From: Progne subis subis
Taxonomy: Eukaryota > Chordata > Aves > Passeriformes > Hirundinidae
Assembly (NCBI GenBank): GCA_022316685.1
Contig: JAKJHU010001065.1
Location: forward strand, 1 to 64,000
DNA length: 64,000 nucleotides
Direction of reading: 5' to 3'
Below are positions 32,836 through 42,862 of the stretch, one piece after another (position 1 is the first letter of the stretch; the number at the start of each line of letters is the position of its first letter). The notes under the pieces were generated by a model, which made no database searches, was not told where the DNA came from, and saw nothing but the letters and a program-made list of their open reading frames with translations. Position numbers and translations under genes: made by a program.

Positions 32836-34320
32836 CAGGCGAGGGAGGCACGTGGAAAAGGCTTTGTGTCCTAGGAGGCCCCACTTTGCCCAAGGAGAGC
32901 CTTGCATCCATGAGATTCCCTGCTTGTCACAATGCTCTGCTGGGTTCCATGGGCTGTGCTGTGTCACAGTGGACACTGAGCTCCACGTGCCCTGGCACTA
33001 TCCAAGTGGCACCTGGCTTCCCTGAGGCCCCGCTGTGTTTGCAGTGGACACTTGGTTCCCCAAGATGTCCTTGTGTCACAGAGCTCTCCTGGTGCCATGA
33101 GGCCCAGCTGTGTTGATGCCTTAAGGAATCCAGAAATAAAGTAACAGCCTTGGAGATGATATCATAGAGGAGGTAATAGAAAGGGTGATTTTTATTGGAG
33201 GCCTCCAAGGGGCAGATATGGAAAATGTCCACAAAACGCCCAGCCCCACAAAGGGTGAATACAGTTTTGTAAATTTAGCAGATTAGCATATTTGACAAAA
33301 ATCACCAGTTAGGAGCACAGGTGGTGAGGCATGACAAAGTTCCTTGCAAGAGTCACTCTGTCCATGACTGGACACTTCAGGCCCACCAAGGAAACAAAGC
33401 AACAACAGCACCAAACAAAATCCAGGCAATCAAACCAGAAATGAACCGAGGACTGTCCCAGTGTGTGTGTGACAAGAGCACAGTGAGGGCAAGGATAAAA
33501 GGAACACGGCCTAAAAGCGTCACAGAGCTCCAACTTAACAGGACTTGACTTTTACCCGAACCTGAACTTACACCTACAACTTCACAATTTAGCAAAAGAA
33601 CAGCCCTTGACAGTATTTATCCAAACTTAGAAACTATGACTCAACCATTTGCAGAGGAATAGTAATTAACTTAGTTTATAACTTTCATTAAACCTGGAAT
33701 TATGGTAAGGCACTTCACAAAGCACTGACTCAGAAAACTCTAAACCCTGCAACTTCAAGTTATCCAGATTTTGAGAAGAGGAAGTCAGTAGAAAAGAGAC
33801 AGAGAGAGAGATCCACAAGTCAGGGCCTTGGATCCAGCACCATCTCAGCTGCTGTGAGCTCTGGAGCCGTGGGATGTGTCAGTGTCACACCTGTGTCACA
33901 TCCTCACCTGCTCTGGTCCCTCTCACAGGTGGGGTTTTCAGGGTGCCAGGGGCTTGGCAGCCACTTTGGGGCTGGACCAGAGGCTGCAGTGGCTGGGGCT
34001 GGGGCAGTGACCATCCCCAAACCACCTTAGAAACCTGGGATGCACAAAATCCCTTCAAGAATGTGGAATACCCAAAAACTCACTCAAGAACAGGTTCCCC
34101 CTCCCTTCATCATCCCAAACCTGTGGCTGTCTCATTCCAGACTTCACCACACCCTCCCAATCCCCACCCAAACACATCCCAGCTCTCCTGGACATCAAGA
34201 CCCCCTTCCCAAGCCCTATTTCTCCCATCCCACCCCTCCCAATCCCCATCCCACCCATCCTGCTCCACCCAATGCTCACCTCACCCCTCCTGATCTGTAT
34301 CCCACTTTGCCCAACCCCTT
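32836..34320. other. Non-coding, no gene seen
   Basis: Contains tandem-like phrases with GTGTCACAG and GGCCCAGCTGTGTT around 32930-33110 and a minus-strand AATAAA at about 33192. A C-rich, CCCATCC-like tract at 34130-34320 recalls the pentamer array at 30323. Open frames are short and unconvincing. Confidence 0.5.
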
Positions 34321-34986
34321 TGTCCTGGGGTGACTGTGTATCCCCAATCGTCTGTTGGGTGCAGCGGGGAGGGCAAGCGCCGTTTGTTTTTCCCCAGGAA
34401 AACTCTGCTCATTGGAGTGACCTTGAAGCGGGGGAGCTGGAACTCGGCAAGACTGAAGAAGCTCTGTTGTTTTTTTCCCGGGCAGTTAGTTAGTTTAGTG
34501 CTAGCGTAGTTAGATGCTGTAGAATAGCTGAAGCTTTTTGCTTTTTGGGTTTTTTTTTTTTTTTCTTTCTTCTTTTTTTCCTTTTTTTTCCTTCCTTTTT
34601 GCTTTCTTTTGCCCTCTCCTCGGAACTGTTCCAACCTCTCCGGACTGAGGACCTGGGGAAGCACCGGGGGGCCTCCACAGGGGACCCACCCCACCGAGAC
34701 CACCAAGACCAGCCCTGCACATCTCTTTTTTTCCAACGTCAGCGGAGAGAGAGTGGTGGAGCACACTGACAATCTTCAAGAGGAGACTTTCTTTCTTTAA
34801 GTTTGTTATCCCTCCGTAAGCGGCACGAAGCTCTTGTCATCGGGTATTGTGCTGGGAGTGCTTTGCCTGTTTAATAAACAGGTTTTTTCCACTTCTCTCT
34901 GAGGAAGTTTTTCCTGAACCGGTTGGGGGAGGGGAGGGGGGGGCCCTTGGGAGGATTTCTCCCAAAATCTGCCTGAAACCACCACA
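34321..34986 (+). repeat. ERV-D 5' LTR
   Basis: 666 bp, TGTCCTGGGG...CCACCACA. Contains a T-rich tract of variable length near 34545-34590 and AATAAA at about 34873. Matches the 3' LTR closely. Confidence 0.92.
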
Positions 34987-34993
34987 AACTTCC

Positions 34994-35011
34994 TGGCGCC
35001 CGAACGTGGGG
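34994..35011 (+). other. ERV-D primer binding site (tRNA-Lys)
   Basis: TGGCGCCCGAACGTGGGG, a Lys-type primer site with one extra G relative to that of ERV-A. Confidence 0.85.
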
Positions 35012-35063
35012 CTTGAGAGAGTGGAAAAACCCTGTACTGATTAGTATTAAGCAGTCAGTAAAT

Positions 35064-36875
35064 ATGCTGTTTGAACTCATGTCTCTTGGGGTGGGGGCCT
35101 TGATGTGTTTTGGATCCTTAGGCTTCTTTGAGGTCTTAATACCTTTGTGGTCCTTAGGTTTATTTGCATATCCAGAGATAGCCCCAATATTGTCATTAAT
35201 ACGCAGTTTTTACAGTAGAGGGACACGTATTAGAGTGGCTATTGGCCTTGGTTTAATGATAATAATTTTTAGGAAGTTTATAAAGGTGCTGAGGTCTTTT
35301 CCTAGTATGTATGGGTCATGGTTATGGTTATTCACCCTGTTTGTGGGAGGAGGAGCAGAGGATGAAGCATTGCAGTGTTTTGTTTCCTTCTTCTCCTCTG
35401 AATCGGTTGAATCATTGCTGGAGAATGTTGAGTTTCCCCTGAGTGTTAAAGAGACCATCTTTCTGGTATGTCATCTGGTAAGCCTCCTCTATACAGTCTG
35501 CAGCTTCTCTAGAATATGGGCTGAGATTTCTAGAGGGGCTGATGAAACTCCTAACCCAGGCAGAGGAAATCCTGAGTGGTGTGGAGAATGGGAGGATATG
35601 GGCCAACTCCTCAAGGAATTCTCTGACCCCATAGTCTGGGATTTTCCACGGGAACAAATTCAGAATCCAGTGGAGCTGGGGAAATACCTGAAAGAGAGGT
35701 ACCATGATGGCTCTAAGGGGGAGAAGATCGCTGCAGTAAGCTGGGCCCTGGCATATGCTTATCGCACCTTGCTAGAGACTGTAGGGCAGCAGACAGAGGC
35801 AGGGGGGAAGGGATACAAATCAACAGCTACCCCAGTCACTCAGGCTGCAGCCAACACCCCAGTTATGAAGCCAGCAGCTAAACTAGAACCTGAGCCTGAG
35901 TCGGCAGCTAAACCAGACAGTAAGCCTAAGCCCCTGGCAGTTGCTCCGGCAAAGAAGCGTACGCACAAAACCGATCGACCAGTGGACGATGATGACGCAA
36001 GAGAAGGACCTTCACCAAAATCAGAAGCCAAAGCTTCCAGCACAGGATCAGAAGCCAATATTGATTCCTTTTCCCTGAAGGACCTTCGGGGCCTAAGAAA
36101 GGATTACCGGCGACAACCTGATGAATCTATAATTAGTTGGTTAGTCCGTCTTTGGGATGCCGCAGGTGAGGCTACAATTCTGGATGGCACTGAAGCGAGG
36201 CATCTAGGATCCCTGTCACATAATCCAGTCATCGACCAGGAGATGATGAGAGAGGCTAGTCCTTGCAGTCTCTGGATACGGGTCCTAGGAAGTGTGGCAG
36301 AAAGATATCTGTGTGCAGATGATCTCTATATGCAGCAAACCCCATGGAAGACCATAGAACAAGGGATTCAACGCTTGAGAGAAATGGCAGTGGCAGAGAT
36401 GGTTTTCTCAGATGACATAAACACTAGGAACCCAGACTTAGTATCATGTACATCTGTGATGTGGCGAAAACTTATACGGCTCGGGCCATTAGAATACGCT
36501 TCTGCTTTAGCAGTAATGAAGCGGGAGGACATGGAGGAGACAGTGCTTGATATGGCGAAGAAGCTCCGAGCATATGCAGATGCTGTGCATGGCCCAACAC
36601 ACGCCAGAATCGCAGCTGTGGAAACACGTCTACAGAAACTAGAGGATAAGATAGATAAGAATCATAAGAAACTCAGGGAGGAGATTAGAGAGGACCTTCT
36701 CCAAATCTCAGCAGTGCAGATCAGAGGTTCTGGTACCCAACGTAGACGCTCCCCGGGTAGGGAGAGAGGGTACACTCCACGCGCTGAGCTGTGGTTCTTC
36801 CTGCGGGATTGCTGGAGAAAATATGAACAGATGGGATGGAAAATCTACGGCTGCCCTGGCACAACAGGTGCGTGA
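35064..36875 (+). CDS. ERV-D gag with multi-pass hydrophobic N-terminus
   Basis: 603 codons open from the first ATG after the primer site. Residues about 1-150 hold three or four hydrophobic segments (GVGALMCFGSLGFFEVLI, then LGLMIII, WLWLFTLFVGG and IFLVCHLVSLLYTVCSF), unlike a normal matrix domain. A middle region rich in Pro, Lys and Glu follows. The capsid-like part contains FSLKDLRGLRKDYRRQPDE and TIEQGIQRLREMAVAEMVF, matched in ERV-A. The end is a helical charged segment (LQKLEDKIDKNHKKLREEI). No CCHC knuckle is visible. A membrane-inserted Gag would fit an intracellular, env-less element, by analogy with the ER-targeted Gag of mouse IAP elements; that is inference. Confidence 0.75.
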   Translation: MLFELMSLGVGALMCFGSLGFFEVLIPLWSLGLFAYPEIAPILSLIRSFYSRGTRIRVAIGLGLMIIIFRKFIKVLRSFPSMYGSWLWLFTLFVGGGAEDEALQCFVSFFSSESVESLLENVEFPLSVKETIFLVCHLVSLLYTVCSFSRIWAEISRGADETPNPGRGNPEWCGEWEDMGQLLKEFSDPIVWDFPREQIQNPVELGKYLKERYHDGSKGEKIAAVSWALAYAYRTLLETVGQQTEAGGKGYKSTATPVTQAAANTPVMKPAAKLEPEPESAAKPDSKPKPLAVAPAKKRTHKTDRPVDDDDAREGPSPKSEAKASSTGSEANIDSFSLKDLRGLRKDYRRQPDESIISWLVRLWDAAGEATILDGTEARHLGSLSHNPVIDQEMMREASPCSLWIRVLGSVAERYLCADDLYMQQTPWKTIEQGIQRLREMAVAEMVFSDDINTRNPDLVSCTSVMWRKLIRLGPLEYASALAVMKREDMEETVLDMAKKLRAYADAVHGPTHARIAAVETRLQKLEDKIDKNHKKLREEIREDLLQISAVQIRGSGTQRRRSPGRERGYTPRAELWFFLRDCWRKYEQMGWKIYGCPGTTGA

Positions 36876-37026
36876 ATTGAAGGAAGTCAAGACTCAAAGA
36901 GGGAGTTTCACCAAAAGGGAAGCGGCTCCAGTTGCCCGTAGCCGAACTGCCAGGTATGACGATGATGACATGTCTGACCCCCTTGAAGGAACCTCTAAGG
37001 ACATATGCTCAAGGAAAGAAGGATAA
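36823..37026 (+). CDS. ERV-D linker frame between gag and protease
   Basis: About 67 codons in a third frame, overlapping the end of gag by about 50 nt and the start of the protease frame by about 20 nt. It shares GK(S/P)T(A/S)ALA..VRELKE and MSDP.EGTS with the ERV-A linker. The overlaps would allow ribosomal frameshifting, but indels could give the same picture. Confidence 0.45.
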   Translation: MNRWDGKSTAALAQQVRELKEVKTQRGSFTKREAAPVARSRTARYDDDDMSDPLEGTSKDICSRKEG

Positions 37027-39558
37027 CCAGGCTTAGAGGGGCCCTGCCTCTAGCCAGGGAGAGGCTACGGGAAAACCGCGTATTTTGGACTGTGTGGATT
37101 CGTTGGCCTGGCACATCAGAACCACAAAAATATGAGGCCTTGGTTGATACTGGTGCGCAGTGCACATTAATGCCATCAAGACATGTAGGGGCAGAATCTG
37201 TCTCTATTGCTGGCGTGACAGGGGGATCACAGGATTTTACTTTGGTGGAAGCAGATGTGAGCCTAACTGGAAAGGAGTGGGAGAAACACCCTATTGTGAC
37301 TGACCCAGAGGCCCCATGTATTTTGGGCATAGACTTCCTCCGAAATGGGTATTTCAAAGACCCGAAAGGACTCAGGTGGGCATTCGGGATAGCGGCTGTA
37401 GTAACAGAGAGCATCTGGCAATTGAACACCTTGCCTGGACTGTCCAAGAATCCATCTGCAGTAGGACTCCTAAAGGTAGAAGAGCAACGACTACCAATTG
37501 CCACTTCTATAGTGCACCGCCGACAGTACAGAACAACTCGAGGTGCTGTGATTCCCATCCATAAGATGATTCAAGAGCTGGAGAGCCAAGGGGTGGTCAG
37601 CAAAACCCACTCACCCTTCAACAGCCCCATCTGGCCTGTGCGTAAATCTGAAGGAGAATGGAGATTGACTGTGGACTACCGTGCATTGAAAGAGGTGACA
37701 CCACCACTGAGTGCTGCTGTGCCAGACATGTTAGAGCTCCAGTATGAGCTGGAGTCCAAGGCAGCAAAATGGTATGCCACAATTGACATTGCCAATGCAT
37801 TTTTCTCCATTCCTTTGGCAGCAGAATGCAGGCCTCAGTTTGCCTTCACATGGAGGGGAGTGCAGTACACCTGGAACCGACTGCCCCAGGGGTGGAAACA
37901 CAGCCCCACCATCTGCCATGGGCTGATCCAAGCTGCACTGGAAAAGGGTGAGGCTCCGGAGCACCGACAGTACATCGATGACATCATTGTGTGGGGGAAC
38001 ACGGCAATGGAAGTGTTTGAAAAAGGAGAGAAGATCATCCAAATTCTCCTGAAAGCTGGTTTTGCCATCAAGCAGAGCAAGGTCAAGGGACCTGCCCGAG
38101 AGATCCAGTTCCTGGGAGTAAAGTGGCAAGATGGACGGCGGCAGATTCCTACTGATGTCATCAACAAGATCACAGCGATATCTCCACCAACCAATAAGAA
38201 GGAGACACAAGCTTTTCTAGGTGCTATAGGATTCTGGAGGATGCATATTCCCGAGTGTAGTCAGATTGTGGGCCCTCTTTACCTGGTCACCCGAAAAAAG
38301 AATGATTTCCACTGGGGCCCTGAGCAGCAACAAGCTTTTGCCCAGATCAAACAGGAGATCGCTCATGCAGTGGCCCTTGGCCCAGTGAGGACAGGACCAG
38401 ATGTGAAGAACGTGCTCTACTCAGCAGCCGGGAACAATGGCCTGTCCTGGAGCCTTTGGCAGAAGGTGCCTGGGGAGACTCAAGGCCGGCCACTAGGATT
38501 TTGGAGTCAAAGCTACAGAGGGTCTGAAGCCAATTACACCCCACTGAGAAGGAAATCTTAGCCGCCTATGAAAGAGTTCAAGCCGCCTCGGAGGTGATTG
38601 GTACAGAGGCGCAACTCCTCCTGGCACCCCGACTGCCTGTGCTGGGGTGGATGTTCAAAGGGGAGGTCCCCTCCACCCATCATGCAACTGATGCCACATG
38701 GAGCAAGTGGATTGCTCTTATTACGCAGCGCGCCCGTATGGGTAAACTGAATCGCCCTGGGATTTTGGAAATAATTACCAATTGGCCTGAGGGTGAAAAT
38801 TTTGGCCTCACAGATGAAGAACAAGAGCAAGTGACACGGGCTGAAGAAGCTCCACCATATAACCAATTGCCAGCAGAGGAGACGCATTATGCCCTTTTCA
38901 CTGACGGTTCCTGTCGTGTTGTAGGGATGAACCGGAAGTGGAAAGCAGCCGTGTGGAGTCCCACACGACAGGTTGCTGAGGCCACTGAAGGAGAGGGTGG
39001 ATCAAGTCAACTTGCAGAACTCAAGGCTGTTCAATTGGCCTTGGATATTGCTGAAAGAGAGGGGTGGCCGAGGCTCTACCTCTATACTGATTCATGGATG
39101 GTGGCCAATGCTCTGTGGGGATGGCTGAAGAGGTAGAAAGAGGCTAATGGCAGCGTGGAGGGAAACCAATTTGGGCTGCTGAGGAGTGGAAAGACATTGC
39201 TACCAGGGTAGGGAGACTACCTGTGAAAGTCCGCCACGTAGATGCCCACATCCCCAAGAGTAGAGCTAATGAAGAGCATCGAAACAACGAGCAGGTAGAT
39301 CGGGCAGCAAAAATAGAAGTGTCAAAGATTGATTTAGATTGGGAACACAAGGGAGAGTTGTTTTTAGCTCGATGGGCCCATGATGCCTCAGGCCATCAGG
39401 GTAGAGATGCCACCTATAAGTGGGCCCGAGACCGAGGGGTGGATCTAACCATGGACAGTATTTCTCAGGTTATCCATGACTGTGAGACGATGTGCTACCA
39501 TCGAACAGGCCAAGCGGGTGAAGCCCCTATGGTATGGCGGGCGATGGTCCAAGTATAA
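37005..39558 (+). pseudogene. ERV-D protease, RT, RNase H and integrase N-terminus
   Basis: The first 518 codons are open: retropepsin (ALVDTGAQCTL, ILGIDFL) and RT with an intact Tyr-Ile-Asp-Asp motif at 37971-37982. A frame change at about 38545 leads to the RNase H part (38594-39136: ALFTDGSC, LYTDSWMVANAL), which ends at a TAG where ERV-A has a Trp codon. 39223-39558 holds the rest of RNase H (VDAHIPKSRANEEH) and the integrase zinc-binding start (ARWAHDASGHQG), frame-shifted just at the Cys pair. Catalytic residues are better kept than in ERV-A, but the polyprotein is broken. Confidence 0.85.
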
Positions 39559-39584
39559 GTACGGGGAAGCCTGGCAGATTGACT

Positions 39585-39588
39585 ACAT
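39585..39588 (+). repeat. Target-site duplication of solo LTR (left)
   Basis: ACAT, repeated at 40271-40274. The uninterrupted ERV-A integrase has a single GACTACATCACCC at this point. Confidence 0.8.
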
Positions 39589-40270
39589 TGATTTATTAAC
39601 GAAATATGGGTATTGATCTAGTATCGATACCCAACTGTGACGGACAAAAACTCTCTAACTAGTTTTAAGTTAGAAAGTGTATGTTTATTACGGCTGGGCA
39701 GCACGCTGGGATATTTCCCTAATTCGCACTGCGAATTTCACAGATAATTACAAAGTCTTTTATTTACAAAAGTGTTGAATATCCAAAATACAAATGCATA
39801 TTCATACCCCTGTCACCTCCCATTCCTCGCTTCGTATGCTAATTGGCAAAGAGGCTATTAGGCATGCGTACTTTGTTTCTTAAAATGAGTCGGGGGTCTA
39901 TTCTGGGGAGGGGTCACCCAAAATGAGGAAGTAAGATGAGTCTTCCTCATCCTGACCTTTCTACCTTTTCAATGCATTCATGACAAATGGATCCTTGGTA
40001 GAACTTACAGTTTCCTGTGTTCAATGGGTCCTTTAAGCAGGAAATCTGCAGCTATCTTATGTCCTATTTACCACATTTTGTTTTTCATTACAAACACAGC
40101 TACATAAACATAAACCTGACAAGAAATGAGTTACAAGATCCGGGGTAGCTTATCTAAGATCCGGCTTCTGTTAACTGCTAACAAAGATTACCTATCTACT
40201 TCAGCTAATTCAGCAACTTACTATCTTAACTTTCCTAAAAATCCTTAGTTCCTCAAAATTAACGTCTCCA
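39589..40270 (-). mobile_element. Solo LTR inside ERV-D integrase
   Basis: 682 bp, TG...CA, absent from the ERV-A integrase. On the minus strand it has AATAAACATAC followed by CTTTCTAACTT, a TTAACTAGTTAG-like stretch and TTTTTGTCCGTCAC, closely similar to the R-U5 end of the ERV-E LTRs (58088-58150). It therefore belongs to the ERV-E group or a near relative. The 4-bp duplication agrees with a gamma-type integrase. Confidence 0.85.
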
Positions 40271-40902
40271 ACATCACCCTTCCCCAAACCCGCCAAGGCA
40301 AGCGCTACGTGCTCACAATGGTGGAAGCCACCACGGGGTGGCTGGAGACCTACCCTGTGCCCCATGCTACTGCCCGGAACACCATCCTGGGCCTTGAAAA
40401 GCAAATCCTGTGGAGACATGGTACCCCTGAGAGGATTGAGTCAGACAACGGGACTCATTTCAAGAACAGCCTTATTAACACCTGGGCTAGAGAACATGGC
40501 ATTGAGTGGGTGTACCATATTCCCTACCATGCACCTGCTGCGGGCAAGGTGGAGAGGCACAATGCATTGTTAAAAACCCAATTGAAAGCATTGGGGGGGG
40601 GATCTTTCAAGAATTGGGAGCAGCACTTAGCAAAGGCCACCTGGTTGGTCAACACCCGAGGCTCCACCAACCGAGCAGGACCCGCCCAGGCTGAGTCTCT
40701 GCATACAACAGATGGAGATAAAGTCCCAGTGGTGCATGTCAGAGGTCTGTTAGGGAAGACAGTGTGGATCAGGTCTGCCTCAAGTACAGACAAACCCATT
40801 TGTGGGGTTGTCTTTGCTCAGGGACCAGGTTGCACATGGTGGATAATGCAGAAAGACGGAACAACTCGATGTGTACCTCAGGGAGATCTGATTGTTGGGT
40901 GA
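40271..40902 (+). pseudogene. ERV-D integrase core and C-terminus
   Basis: Open frame from 40309 with VEATTGWLETYPVPHATARN, then ESDNGTHF (second Asp) and GKVER (Glu), and a basic C-terminal part ending VPQGDLIVG with TGA at 40900. The first catalytic Asp (WQID) lies on the other side of the solo LTR. Confidence 0.8.
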
Positions 40903-41237
40903 GAATAATTTGTAAACATCACTGTTTACTGAATGCTATTGCTATTGTCTGTACATTAAACCATGCAGAATGAAATAGAAAGAAATGTGTAAGTGAGAGG
41001 GTATGTATTAAGTGTTGAAGGTATGAACAAGTGTTGAAGGTATGAGTAAGTGAGAGAGGAATCCTGCTGCCCTGTAGCCTGGGGCCTGGATTCAGTGGCT
41101 CAGTGTGGAACGTGACAGGAGCATGACATGTATTGCTTGTATTGTTTTTTTTTGTGGGGAGAATGGATGGAAGTTTTATGTGGAATATACATTGGTTCTG
41201 TCTGTAAGTCAACGATATGGGGATAAGGGGTGGAAGA
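40903..41237 (+). other. ERV-D 3' non-coding region and purine tract
   Basis: No env. Contains a short direct repeat (GTGTTGAAGGTATGA at about 41011 and 41033) and the purine-rich GGGGTGGAAGA just before the 3' LTR. Confidence 0.6.
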
Positions 41238-41896
41238 TGTCCTGGGGTGACTGTGTATCCCCAATCGTCTGTTGGGTGCAGCGGGGAGGGCAAGCGCCGT
41301 TTGTTTTTCCCCAGGAAAACTCTGCTCCTCGGAGTGACCTTGAAGCGGGGGAGCTGGAACTCGGCGAGACTGAAGAAGCTCTGTTGTTTTTTTCCCCGGC
41401 ATTTAGTTAGTTTAGTGCTAGCATAGTTAGACGCTGTAGAATAGCTGAAGCTTTTTGCTTTTTGCTTTCTTCTTTTTTTTTTCCTTTTTTTTCTTTCCTT
41501 TTTCCTTTTTTTTTTGCCCTCTCCTCGGAACTGTTCCAACCTCTCCGGACTGAGGACCTGGGGAAGCACCGGGGGGCCTCCACAGGGGACCCACCCCACC
41601 GAGACCACCAAGACCAGCCCTGCACATTTTTTTTTTTTTCTCAACGTCAGTGGAGAGAGAGTGGTGGAGCACACTGACAATCTTCAAGAGGAGACTTTCT
41701 TTCTTTAAGTTTGTTATCCCTCCGTAAGTGGCACGAAGCTCTTGTCATCGGGTATTGTGCTGGGGGTGCTTTGCCTGTTTAATAAACAGGTTTTTTCCAC
41801 TTCTCTCTGAGGAAGTTTTTTCCCGAACCGGTTGGGGGAGGGGAGAGGGGAGCCCCTTGGGAGGATTTCTCCCAAAATCTGCCTGAAACCACCACA
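41238..41896 (+). repeat. ERV-D 3' LTR
   Basis: 659 bp partner of the 5' LTR, differing mainly in T-run lengths and scattered substitutions. Confidence 0.92.
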
Positions 41897-42170
41897 CAAT
41901 TATTTCCTGAAACATATATTTTTAGGTTGTGTTGAATGGTACCTGCAAAGAAAACATGGATTATTAATTCTCTGGTGACATTTCTTGTAGGGTGTTTCCC
42001 CATAAAGGAAAGACAGTTGTTGTAGTTTGTGATGGGTGTGTATTCCTCAAGAATTCTACTGCAAAAATTCATTTGGGGTATCAATAAGTTGTAATGTAGC
42101 TCTTTTAAACTCTTACTCTAAGTTTTTTTAAACCCTTCAGAATAGCAACTGATCGATTGATTGATTGCAG
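41897..42170 (+). other. Intron-like flank of the glypican exon
   Basis: AT-rich, no coding signal. It ends in TTGATTGATTGCAG, a good splice acceptor for the following exon. Confidence 0.5.
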
Positions 42171-42862
42171 AAACCTTTGAAATGCTTCTCAGACTGGCTG
42201 AGAATTCACAAGCACACTTTCCTGCAATGTGTGTACAAACACGGCTGCTGAAGCTGCTGGGAACGTGCAGGAGTTTGTCACAGATGTTGGACTCTTCCTA
42301 TCTGGCACAGGTGTTAGCACGGAGGAATTTGTGAATGGATGTTTTGACACCCTGTTTGCAGTAGGCTCCAAGCCCGTGATTAACCCTGGTCCCACTGACA
42401 GTTCCCTGGAATGTGCGGATGCCTCCAGGTGGAGAGAAGAGACCTTGGGCCCTTTGGCAGCATTCCCAAAAAAGCCACAGGACAAGTGAGAAGATCTCTC
42501 TCATCCAGCTGGACTTTCCCACGGGCTCTGAATTTGGGGATTGCGGGGATCAATGCAACAGATCAGCCGCACTTCTCCACAGCCTGCAGCAGAGCTTTGC
42601 TGAGAATGCAGCACTGCCCACACTGCCCGGGGCTGACGCTGAGCCAGCCCTGCATGGCCTGCTGCCCCAGCACCATGCCAGGCTGCCTGGCTGGCACTGC
42701 AGGAGTTGGTACCCACTGGCACAGCTTTATCCAGTACCTGCAGGAGCTCTCAGGAGCCCTGAGCAGAGCACACAGCACTGAGCACGTGCTGCTGAACTTC
42801 CATCCCCTTGTTTGGGATGCTCTGCCACAGGCTCAGATCAACGGGGCAGAAACATCTGAGCA
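42171..42862 (+). pseudogene. GPC5: Glypican (GPC5-like) exon 3 fragment, frameshifted
   Basis: A splice acceptor is followed by about 690 bp whose pieces read as a glypican core in three successive frames. TFEMLLRLAENSQ is in the first; AAGNVQEFVTDVGLFL with NPGPTDSSLE is in the second (from 42229). RRDLGPFGSIPKKATGQ, CSRALLRMQHCPHCPGL and EHVLLNFHPLVWDALPQAQI are in the third (42411-42862). The Cys pattern and the PHC and NFHPLV phrases fit the GPC3/GPC5 branch, GPC5 best. Glypicans are GPI-anchored heparan-sulfate proteoglycans. The expected GT donor after ACATCTGAGCAG is GG here. With two frame breaks and a lost donor this is a dead duplicated exon carried with intron flanks, not a retrocopy. 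No other exon was found in the window. Confidence 0.75.

Larger units (their letters stand above)
34321..41896 (+). mobile_element. ERV-D: env-less endogenous retrovirus, tRNA-Lys primed
   Basis: LTRs at 34321-34986 and 41238-41896 flank gag, protease, RT/RNase H and integrase on the plus strand. Its internal proteins align along most of their length with ERV-A, yet the LTRs are unrelated by eye. No env is present between integrase (ending about 40902) and the 3' LTR; a 330-bp non-coding stretch lies there. A minus-strand solo LTR splits integrase. Host flanks do not show a duplication (CCCTT left, CAATT right). Confidence 0.92.

Noticed and set aside
33115..33750. Possible minus-strand solo LTR with AATAAA near 33192
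   Set aside because: No convincing TG...CA borders or target duplication could be found.
34310..41906. Target-site duplications for ERV-A, ERV-D and ERV-E
   Set aside because: Flanking bases were compared at each pair of LTR ends and did not match over 4-6 bp.
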